Below, in pieces: positions 28,601 to 40,600 of a stretch of DNA of 64,000 nucleotides. The notes under the pieces are model-generated. The model ran no database searches and had not been told where the DNA came from. It saw nothing but the letters and a program-made list of their open reading frames with translations. This DNA comes from Neelides folsomi (Eukaryota > Arthropoda > Collembola > Neelipleona > Neelidae): assembly GCA_034687125.1 (NCBI GenBank), contig JAQGBZ010000087.1, positions 1 through 64,000 of the forward strand, given 5' to 3'. The number at the start of each line of letters is the position of its first letter. Within the stretch, counting starts at the first letter, position 1. A program made the position numbers and the translations under genes.

Positions 28601-31600
28601 GCTCCCTCCGGAAAAACCAAAAGGTTAATGACATTTTTAATATTCATCTTCTGGCTGTGCTCTTGAAATTGTTTGTACTTGGCTTCGCTTCATCCGCTTT
28701 CCTTCCAGAAATCCTTCAACTAAAATCTATTCAAATCTTTCTCATTTTCCCTTCTCTACTAAAATGGTTTGGTTGTGGGACGTAATATTGCAAAATGGGT
28801 CATTTGGTTGTAATTCTTATTAACCCTCTCAAACGACTCTTATTCCTGGAGAACTAATGTTGAGTTGAAACGGTGTGGAGAATAAACGATATTAAATCTT
28901 TGGTTTTTAACAAAATACATCCGGATACTAATGAAATGACTAATAAGCATTATAACTTTACTTAAAACTACTAACTTTAATTTATCATCAGTATTAAGAA
29001 AATACCAAAATCATTGTAGTATTAAGAAAACCATTGCATCCAAATTCCCAATACTCAAAAAATTCAAATACTGATATATTCAAGTCAGTTTATTAGAGTA
29101 GATTTATTACTTAATTAATATTAAAATTTATAATTAATTTATCCGTTAGGTTCGACACAAAATTTACATCGAGTTTATCATTTGTAGATCAAGATTTCAA
29201 ATCTATTCCAAATTCCTCCAATTATTTATTATAAAACAATTTAAATGATTTTTAAAAGGAGTCGAAGCCAAAAAAAGGGAAATTAAAATTAAAGCTAATC
29301 GAAGTTGCCATTTTTATCCGAATGTGTTCAGCTCAACATGGAGTTTGATAAAAAAAAATGTAATTCTTAATTGCTCAAGCACACGAAGGCTAGTTTACAC
29401 CTTAAATGCGTTTTTTTCAGTAGTTCATCACGTAATTGGGTGAGAAAGGTCAAATTGGGATTAAAATGTAAGTAAATAAATAAATTGAGCAATTTTGTAA
29501 ATTGAAGCTGCAAGGTGAAGGTTGCAATTTGAAGTGAAGTTAAAATTAGGATTTTTAAAGACCAAGAAGGACCATCAAGAATGCCGACGTTTGAAGAATC
29601 AAAGCGAAGTCTTCCTTCCCGCCGTTCCTCAAGATCTCCCTCATCAGTTCGGAGCGGGTCTCCGTCGACCGTTTCGCTCCTCCAAGAACGAATCACAACC
29701 AAATTGGCCCGATCACATTCAGATATCCCGAAGAAATCCCCTTCATTAAAACCCTCAATTGCTTACACAACTACGAAAACAAAGCGGAAAGTTTTTGAAG
29801 TTGAAGAACAAAATGAGAAAGAGAAGAAAACCCGAGATTTGTCTTCGCCCAAAGAAGTTAAAAAAGCTCTTTTGACGACTACAACAAGAGACGAAGACGG
29901 CGGAACCACAACGCATAAAATTGCGCTTAAATTGGAAGTGAGAAATGCTACAGTTAAGAAAATTCCAAAATCCCCGAAAGAAACCTCGGAAGGTAAAATT
30001 ATCAAAAAGGAAAAAACACCCGAAAAATCTGAAATAGAGAAAAATGGAAAGAAGATAAAGAGTGAAAACGGGAAGAAAGGAAGTAATGGTAAAGTTAAGA
30101 AACCGAAAACTGTTAAAATTTCCGAAACTCCGAAAAAAGAAGAAACTCCGAAACGGGAAGAAATTGAAAAGAAGGATGAAAATAAAAGTAAAATTCCCAA
30201 AGCGATTTCCCGCCATGCTGGCTGTTTGTCCCCATCCGGGTCGCGTCCAACGAGCCCGGGTGCTTTAAGTTATAGAAGTTTGAGCTTGGCAAGCAGTCGG
30301 GATTCTGTCAATAGTACGAAAAGGTCAACTGAGAACATTTCCAAAATCCCTATGAAAATCATCACAGATCCACATATCTTAGCTGCTAAAAAGAAAGCTT
30401 TAAAGTCTACAGACAAAGAACGAATGAAAAGATCAAAATCTGCTTCAACTTTGGCTTCAATTAAAGAATCAAATCATTCCAATGAAAACTCACCTAATTT
30501 ATCCCTCAAGAAAAGATCCTATTCTGGAGTTAATTACCCTGAAGAAACTAATATGAAAAATTATGATGGGAATGTTTTTGGGTCGAAAGAGCGTGAGAAA
30601 AGTTTTAGCCAAATTCCAAGAGCATTATTCCCCGAAATGCGGGGATTGACCAGGAAGCGGGAATTTGATTTATATAAATGTTCGTTCCAATCTCTTCCTG
30701 CACTCACTCCATATTTAAAGGAAGCTAAACGAGTTTCCAGATCCGCTTTCCGTCTTATGAACAATTCTGTCCATTTGTCTCTCCCAGCCGATCCGCCCGT
30801 CCGTCCCACTAAAACTTCCCTTTTAAGGGAGAAATTCATCTCTGAGTCCGAACTCGGAACGACGGTTCAAAGCTACAGTGGGAAAAAGAGTTTCAATTCT
30901 CAAATGGTCAAAAGAGCTCATTCATGTCTGGGGCCAAGGGACAAAGAAGCATATACGAAATACATTCTGGAGATTCAAAACAGTAGGAGGAAATCTCCAA
31001 GATTTGTTCAGCTCCATAGGTTGTATTCTTCATTAGAAAGATTGGGTCAATTGGAAAGGTCGACATCGCTTTATGACATTCCGATCCTTTCACTTGATCG
31101 ACAATTGGATTTTGATTCTTGGTGGAAAGTGAGGAATCGTACAAGGGTTGATGAAGAAATTGCTTCTATTTCTTCAACATTGAGCGAAGCTCAGAAAAAT
31201 AAAGAATTCTTTTATCGGCCAAGGAATAAGGAAGATTTCCGATGGCGTGGAGATTCCGCTCTGAGGATTAAGAAATTAAATGTGGGCCAATTACAAGATA
31301 GCATTTGTCGCGGGAGGGAAATTTCCAAAATGGCTAAAGACGTTCATAAAGCCCAATGGCGGGGAAATTCAGTTAAGGAAGTTGCTTTAACTATGGAAGT
31401 CAATGCTTTGAGTAATTATGAAGGAGAGGAAGAACGCGAACGACGTCATTATTACACAAGGAGTCCTTGGCTAAGAAGGGCTTTTTCCATGTCCTCGACA
31501 TTGTCGAATGACGAGAGAGAAAATATTAAACTCAGGCTTGGGAGTTTGATCAGAGAATCGAGGCGGAGCAAGCATGAGAAAATGATTGAAGGGAAGGGGG

Positions 31601-34600
31601 AAGTGACGAGGCGAGTGACGACGTCGAGGATGGGAACTTCCACGAGTGGCTCTGGGCTCTACAGAACGGATTCTGGAAGGATTGTGAAGGGAGACGGCGG
31701 GGTGAGTGAGAGCTTTAAAAGAGAAATGTACAGAACTTTGAGTGTGGAATTCAAAGAGAAAAGAGATTCAAATGAATTGTTAAGCAAAGGACCCAAATCA
31801 AACATCCCAATTTCTACACAAATATTATTAAAGAAACAAGAAGAACAATTAAACAAGAAGAATTTAATCAAAAGTCCTCCGTATAGTTTATACAGTCAGC
31901 AGAAAGTTCCAACTAAGGTGGAGTTTTTTGAAAAGAAAAAACAATCAAATGTTGGACGCTGGGAGGAAAATGAAAAACGAAGAGCGGGAAGCCAATCAAG
32001 ATCGATTTTGAAAACAAGAGGAGGGGAGGAGGTCAAAAGGTCAAGGAGTGTGAGTCCTACAAAGGATTTGGATTACATTTCCCATGTGAATTTAATTTCG
32101 AGAGTGGCGGCATTTTTGTTGAAGAAGGATTCGTCTTTGAAGAATTTGGTCAGTCGGGAATTGTTCGAGAGGGATAAAATCGAAAGATTGAGATTGTCAA
32201 ATGCGGGTGAAGTTGACCGACTTAAATATTTCTTTGAAGCTGCACGGGAAGAGGATGAATTGAACAGTAGGGAGATTTCCCTATTGAGATGTTTATTCTG
32301 CTCGGATCCGAATTTATCAGGTATTGATGGACTGAGTTCTTCGACACATTCAATCCATCAATTTCATGACAAACGTCGTTGTGCTTCTGCTGATGTTTTT
32401 AATTCATCCGGGAAGAAAAATTGGAATTCGGAGTTTGACGGAGCGCGGGGGAGAAGAAGACCAGATGGGCGGGAAAGTTCTCCTAGTGAAACTCCAACAC
32501 CACAAAAAATCCCACCGATTTTAAATTCCCCAGCCGCTTCGGATTATTTGAGTTCGAGGTCAAGAAAGGTCATTTACCATCCGTCCTCGACCCCAAATGT
32601 TTGTCAGCCGACATTAACTGCACATTGCTATTTGGATTCCCCACCAAAATCAAGTTTGTTGGATTTAACTGCTGAGTCAAATTACAACAGTTCGGAATAT
32701 TCAATCGGCGGGACGACGGGGGTTGAATATGGGAGTTATTCGCAATCTGCTGGAAGTTGCTATTCCCAGTCTTTTTCGCCTTCTCCGCCTTATTTCAACA
32801 CGATTCCTCCGAGACAACGGATTTTGGATGTTCGAACATTGCCGCTGAAGAATTATGATCCAAGTTTGCATCAACCTAAATATCGCTATGTTCCTGAGGC
32901 GTCTGACATTGGAAAACCGCCAATGGTCCCGCCGCCGCCGAGGAGCTATTCCTCGCTCCAACATCCATATCTCTACAGGAGCGTGAGATATCTCTACCCG
33001 AGGAATCTCCATGAGGAGGAAAAGAGGAAAGGTGAAGAAATTACTAAATATTATTTTTACTACGGAACTGTTTAAATTCGAGCTTAAACATTGGCTTAAA
33101 GTCTTAAACTGCAATGCTCCTCTGCATTAAAAGTATCTTTTTTGAAATTCTTTTTATTTGTATAAAACTATCAACTTTTGTTTCTTTTGATAAAATACCT
33201 TAAAGTATATTATTTGTATATATACCTTATTGGTTCGTTAGTTGAATTGTATTATTAAATGACTTTATAAGTACAGATTGTACTTTTTGTATAAAAAGGA
33301 TGTAATAATTGTTTATATTTTATTGATTTATTACAATATTTATATAATATGTAATTAGAGTTAAATATTTATTGTGAGGAAATTGGTTTTATGGCTGTGG
33401 GTTCTTGGGTTTAAAAAAATTGTTGATTGTATAAAGATGTGGTTTGAATTGTAGTAAGGGCCGGCTTCCGACTCCAGACTCCTGTATGAAACCTTGGAGG
33501 AATTTGGAAAAAAATCGTAGAACACGTGCTTTCCCTCCTATTGCAAAAATTACTTTATCAGTATTATCCAAATGAAATACTCCTTTCATGTTAAGTTTGA
33601 CTCATTAAAGTGTAAATAATTTTGACGCGTATTGTGTAAATATCCAATACCTAAATGGGTCAAATAATAGCTTTACCACACTTTAATTAAATACTAAAGT
33701 AGGTATTACCTATATTAATTAGAAATGGAGGAGACTAAATTTATACATTATTTTTGGTAATTTACTATAAAAGCTAAACGTCGATAATTTATGTTGAAAA
33801 AAATAATTATAATGGTTTTGGCAATATTTATAAGTTCAATTTGCGATTTCATCTATTATTTCCGATTAATACTAATATAAAACAAACTTCATACATGTAT
33901 GATATTAGCTAAAGTTTTAATTTGGGGCATTTTCCATTAATTATATTTTCACTCGAATTTTCTTTTATTCGAATTTCATTCAATTTTTTTCAAAATAATT
34001 TTTATTCAGAATTGCAATGTTTTTTGTAGAAATTAGAAAGTATGTTGATTTAGAACAAGAGGTACTGGTAGAATTGGAGTATAGTGTAGATTTTAGCATT
34101 TGTGTGCTAACCATTTTGTTTATGCGTAATCATCTTGTAAAATTGCGTCAAATTTGCGGAACTTAACATTGCTTTACTAATAAATAGGAAATGCATTGTT
34201 GATTTTCTTAAACCTTTGTAAATAGCAATTAATAATATTTTAGCTTAAGGACTAACATGTTAATTTAATACTAAACGCTAAATAATTGAGTTTTTATAAC
34301 ACTCAATTTTGTAACATTTCGCATAGTTTACAATATTAAATAACTAACTTTTAGTCTTTCATTAATTGTCCATACAATGTGAAGCTTGGATTTCTGTTGT
34401 TAAATAACCTTACTTTAAGTATTTACTTTAACTGTAAAATGACAATAGTTTTTTTATAACTTTTGGTCGTTTTCTTCCAAACTCGTTTCCGCTTTCGTCC
34501 TCATCCTTAATTTCACTAATTTTCTGTAAATATTTACAAATTGAGCAATTGAATAAAATGTAGATATAAAATGCATGTGATTGTCTCATTACTTCCTCAG

Positions 34601-37600
34601 TCTGTTTAACCTTGTCATTTTTTTCCTAATTTGCTGATTGAATGTTTAATGAGTTCATTTGGGATTTGATTTGAGTTTTTGATTGAGAGCGAGTAATGTG
34701 GGAAAAATGTTTAAATGAGCGGACTTGACCTCTTCAGGTGATAAAGGAGAATCTGTGGTGAAGGGAGGACCTCGATTGTTCAGAGGTCTCCCCAAGAGTT
34801 CCTCCTTCTCATCAAATGATAAACAATCACATTATTTGCAATCTTACTCCTACAAACCATTGCCTTCGCCATCCCACCAAAGTAAGAAGAAAATCCCAAA
34901 AATTCCTCAAATTCCAATTCCTTCCTTTTCTATCTGTAAAATCTGTATAAAATACATTTTGTACATTTTATATATACGATATTATATAAAATATCTTGTA
35001 AATTTATATAAATAATTATATTTAATGTAAAAATTACCTTTTAAACCTTGGATTAACAAGGCAAAGGGAAAGCATTATTAACTCGCATTTATTAATTTTC
35101 AAGTAATTTATTTATTAAATTATTGCTTTTATATATCTGCCGTTTTATTTAAAGATTTATTAAATTATTATTTCCTTTTACCTTTATTTTAAAGTATCTT
35201 CTTCATAATGATGATCATTAATTGTAATGTATATGTATAAAGTCAATTTTATCGTTTTATTTATTAAAGTAAAGCTGTATTGTTGAAATTGTACAACCGC
35301 GTATTTTATCCAAATATATTTTCTTATGTCCAAATTGTGAATGATTGTGTGAAAATGACGATTTTAAACAATTTGCTTCTAATTAGCTTCTCCTCTCAAA
35401 TATGCGGAGACGGAAGTGAACATCCATTACAAAGCCCCAGTGCGGATCGAAGAAAAGGATTTCATTTCTGAAGATGAGCTGAAGCGACGACAGGAAATTT
35501 TGATGAAAAAATTTTACGAGGAACAACGACATCGAAAATTCATTCAGGAAATTCAAGATATGGAAAATCGCAGACATACGGATAATTTCACGTAATAAAA
35601 ATAATTAAATAATTCACTATCCCTTATTGATCTAACATTAAGATTACTTTTTAATGGCTCAATTACATCAATAAAATATAATGATTAAGATTTGTAGGTA
35701 ATATGAGAAAAATAATTTTTATATGGTTTTTTTTAATATTTAGGCCTTCACAAAAATCACCAATTCCACTTGGACGTTATGAAGACGTTTTCGAAGAGCC
35801 ATCAAAACCTAAATGGCGTGAAAAGACACCTGATAAGAAAATGGCCGCTCGTGCACTTTACTCATTCATCGCTCAAAATCCCAGGTTGGCTCTCTTTAAA
35901 TAATTTATACATAGAATGAGGTTATTCAAGATCTTCTTTGAAGATATTTTTCATGTAATTTGTCAGGTTAATTTAACGGAAAAATCATGAGATTTTTTTG
36001 TCTATTTGAACTTTCTTTTGCGTCAGTTCGCCGTTGTATTTAAATGCTTATAATAGCAAGAGAGGTCGAATGTTCACTTTACATATTTTGTATATCTTTT
36101 TATTATGTTATAGAGAATTGAGTTTCCACAAAGGCGACGTTCTTTTCATTCGTAAGAAACTGGATGGGAATTGGTATGAAGGCGAACACAACGCGGCAGT
36201 TGGCATCTTCCCAACATCTTACGTCGAGGTTTGACATTTCTTTCATTACATAACTGCGTTCGTCACTTTCAGACTTTTGGCATTGATGAATACAATCGAT
36301 CAATATTGATTGATTTTCCTAGTTTAATTTCATAAAAAACGTGCCATATGTTCATAATATATGAAAGTAAAGGAATTGGATAGAATAAAATATTTAAGGT
36401 ATTAGATAACTCGCAATAACTTTATTTCACTTTAAATGAAATTAATATAACAAGATATATAATACATAATACATAATTAATATATTAAGCAATATTCAAT
36501 ATACTTTCATTGTACTAATATATATAATTAATATATTATATCATTTCATTATTATAACAAAAATATTTAAAGGTAAAGGTCCATACGTAAAGTACGTATG
36601 GAGTGTGTAAGTGTAGTTCTAATAGAAACTTGGTTAATTTCATTAACTTGATTACAACAAGTAAAGGAAGGGAACAACAATGACATTTTGGCAAGTTTTT
36701 ATATTGATTATAATCTTTAACTTCTTTTAGAACTCACGACGTTCTATCAGTAATTTATAACCGTCTTGTTATAACTTTATAAAAGATATTAATTGAGGAC
36801 TATGGATAGATTTTCTCATTTGCTATTGAAAGGCATTCCTCTATGATTCTATTATTTGGGTAATTGTTTGGAGTGTAAATGTCTCCATCCATTATATAAC
36901 TTTCAATTCCGTCTTCGTCCCGACCGCCTCTTGTGGTCGCCGTTTCGTTCTTTAGAATAGTCGGAGTTGAAGTGATGCTCCGGAGAGTGATGTCCATTTG
37001 GGGACCGAAACCATAAGGTTTTTTATCTCTTGTCCGAACAATGTAAATTCCATCACCCTCAATGGTCCTATAAATCATTCCAATTACAAGATCATTAAAA
37101 TCTTGAACTACTTAACAATGTAAGTCAACTTGTTGACATTTGTAACTCAATTAATTAATTGCAAAACGACTCATTTACAATTCAATTTTGTATATATGAA
37201 AGCGAGTGACAGGTGGAAACTTGTTTTAGAAGATGATTTACATAAATTATAAATCATAATCATTTGAGTTCTTACTGATATAATATATAAAATTTTGGTA
37301 TATATGACAGAATACAAAAAATAATATTACTACCATTAAAATTATAAGGATAAAATAAAAAGTAAGGGTAAAGTTAAGATAAAAGCTATTATAATAAAAA
37401 GTTTCAACATTATTGAAAATTGAGTTGTTACAATAAAAAAATCAAAGTCGGTAATTACTGATAGGTAATTACAATTATAATTTATGTTAGACAAGCAATT
37501 AAAATTTAAACGTCAGTTAAAATTCTGACTTTCTGACAATTAGGAAACTTGAGCGGGAAGAGGAAGATTGAAAAAAATATTGACTCATTACCGTTATAAG

Positions 37601-40600
37601 TTATTCATAAATAATAACTTCCATGTTTAGTGTGAGATAAAAGTGAGAGTGACTTACGCTTGTTCTAGATGTTCTCCCATGAAGAGCGTAGGGGTTTTTT
37701 GGGCTTGTCGCTTTTGAAGTCTCGAGGGCAAGATGAATTTTGAGCATGGGTCATTTGGAGTGCAAATGGGGAAGGCGAGCGGTGAAGAGATTGACTCAAT
37801 GTAGAAGCTTAGACTTCTGTAGTGGTGGCACGAGATCCCTTTAACAATCCAACGAGGAAGTCATTCATTAATTCATTATTACCTTCACTGAATACAAGAT
37901 GTTTGGATTGGTTGTGGTGGGGGGAGAGAACGAGATTCATTGCATCACCAATGCCCCACTGATCTACTTCCCATTTACCTAATAATCCCCTAATGCCCCT
38001 CACGTAATAAACAAAGCGTTTAGGAAGAAAAGACCTTCGTTTTCACCTGGGCGATTGAAGAGAGATTTCGGTGGACAGCCGGGTTGTTCTGACCCGCCAT
38101 TCGGGTAAAAGTCAATGTGACCAAGTGGCTCGGGAATTCCTACTGACCCAGTGAGCAAATTTCCACCGCTTGTATGAATAATGTCCACAAACTTCCCATC
38201 ACTTTTGTCAAGCCTGTAGTCATTACTGATGAAACGGTAAAATGGTCCTGCTGGGTCAAGACCTTTAAACCAAAAATTTCAATTTAGGTCAATTTACCAA
38301 ATTTTCAATTATGGCAAAACTTTACATTTTGGTAGAAAATTCATTAATTATAATTAATAAGACACTGTCAAGTATAATAATTGGAATTTGTATTGATTTA
38401 TTGGAATAATTAATATTTGATCATACCGGTAATTCTTCCAATTTGGCCTTTTACAATTCTTCCTGCATTTCCTGCCACGTGAGCTCCCCAACTGAATCCG
38501 ATTATGTGAACTTTGTTCAGTGGAGTTCCATTGGTTTGGAGGAAACGAAGTAAACGAGCCAATTTGACTGTCACAATGTCTCCACTAGAGGTGTAATACC
38601 ACAATCCTCCGGCCAACATTCCCCAATCCACCACAACGAAATTAATATCTGCGAACCGAATTTCGGCATCTCGGAGTTCGGCAGTTGTGTAGTCCAATTT
38701 TTGCTCATCTACGCGATGATTTCTCCCCTCGACGAAGATTTTGGTGAGACGATTGTTGTCAAAGTTGGATGACTCAAGAGATGACAAATCTCCTTCGATG
38801 ATTTCTTGTGCGAATATTGGATTCGCTCTATACCATATATAAAATTCTTAATGTTGATCAAATTAAATAATTAAATCAATATTTAAAGTTAATTTTAATT
38901 ATTTTTAAAAATTTGGAAGAGTGTAATTTTGTAATATAATTTCTTCATAAAATATTCTTTTTTGTCTCGATTTTGTTCCTTTTATTTATTTTTATATAAA
39001 TTGATTAAAAATGGGAATTTGATTAACTTACCTTGTCCATAATCTAAACCTGACGGCATTTTCGAACTTAAATGCTCCATTAGAGTCAATGAAGCTCGTT
39101 TTGTTCCTTCTCACTTGTTTCCAATCGTTGATGACTCTGAGTTGCGGGACACTCCGCCCTGTACCATTTACACACATTTACATACATTTTAATGCCAATT
39201 TTATGAGAATAGTCATGAAAGGAAATACATTTTTTATATTAAGCGGATAGGAAAAGGAATAAAAAAAAGTCTTACGAGGCAGGAAGAAGAATATGTAAAT
39301 GAGGAATAGAAACCTCATTACAATCCACTCACAAATCACATTACAAATCACTTCACCATTCTCCTCCTCCCTATCCCTTTTTCATCTTACTCGGGATGTA
39401 AAATGGGAAATTCTTCTTTCGGTTCATTTTTAACAATAAAAATCACAACACCTTTAAAAACCCTCTTAATTAAAAAAATGTCTAAAATTTTAAATATTAA
39501 TTTTAAAGATTTTTATCTTAAGATATTTTATCTTAAGATTCTTAAAAAAGAGTTAATTATAAGGATTTTAATTATGGGAGATAGTGAGTTTTATCAATTC
39601 TAAGAATTTGTATTTAAAATTATTTAAGTTTTAATGGGAGATTTTTTGTGGGAAATGTTGTTGCTGTTTAGTGTGAATGTTTTAGAGAACTAAAAGGGAA
39701 TGAGCGGTGTGAGATTGGTAATGTTCATTGGAGGTAAACAGAAGGGGGGAAGTGAATGACGAGTGATGGAGATGATGAGGAAAACAAGTTTGGAATTGAG
39801 GGGGAATGGAAATGAATTGTCTTTTCCCCCCTCTCATTATTTCATTGCTCAAATTCCCTTTTTATGGGCGAATTTGGTGCGAGCGATGCTTTGGGAGTTC
39901 AGTCCATTTAATCCCCATATATCCCCCAAAAAGTTCTCATATGCAAATTCACTTTAATGTACATATTGTTAGTAAGTTTTTTTATTGTAAATTTCATTAT
40001 TCACTACATTTGGTTTATTCTCAATTGGGATTAAGATTACCATACAATGGTTTTTTGTATTGTAAAAACCAAATAAGAGCAAACAATTAAGTAATTTACA
40101 TAGCGTGTGCATGTTAGATAATGATTCGTAATATCGGAAGAGATTTTTTTCATCATTAAAGCCAAGTTATGTAACAATGTAACATGTGGTTGTTTAATGA
40201 AGGCATTTAATTAAAGTTATATTATTTTATTAAGCTTAATTTAACAAAATGAATCTTTTAATGAATTGTTTAACTAGATGAATTATAAATTGTTTAATGA
40301 AATGAATTATGAATTGTATGATGAAATGAAATTTGAATTGTTTAATGAATGAGATTAATTTTGAATAGATTTTGTCGTCGTATGAAGGCGACCGGGCCAC
40401 ACCAAAATTGCCGTCTGAAGGGCAAGCGAAAGTTCAATTCAACTTCACGGCAGCATCCCCCGCCGAGATGTCGATCATTAAAGGAGAAACAATTGTGTTG
40501 ACAAGACGGGTTGATTGTAATTGGTACGAAGGGCGGATTGGGTCAAGGAGAGGAATCTTCCCGGCTTCATACGTCCACGTTATGAAAGAACCTGGATCTG

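Noticed and set aside
29755-30216. Minus-strand Phe-rich frames opposite the giant CAP exon
   Set aside because: Complement of Lys/Glu codons; no support of their own.
29581-33075. Giant open frame as an independent single-exon gene
   Set aside because: A donor at 33031 and the entry phase fit the CAP exons on both sides exactly, so a cassette exon is simpler. A separate start at 29581 remains possible and is noted.
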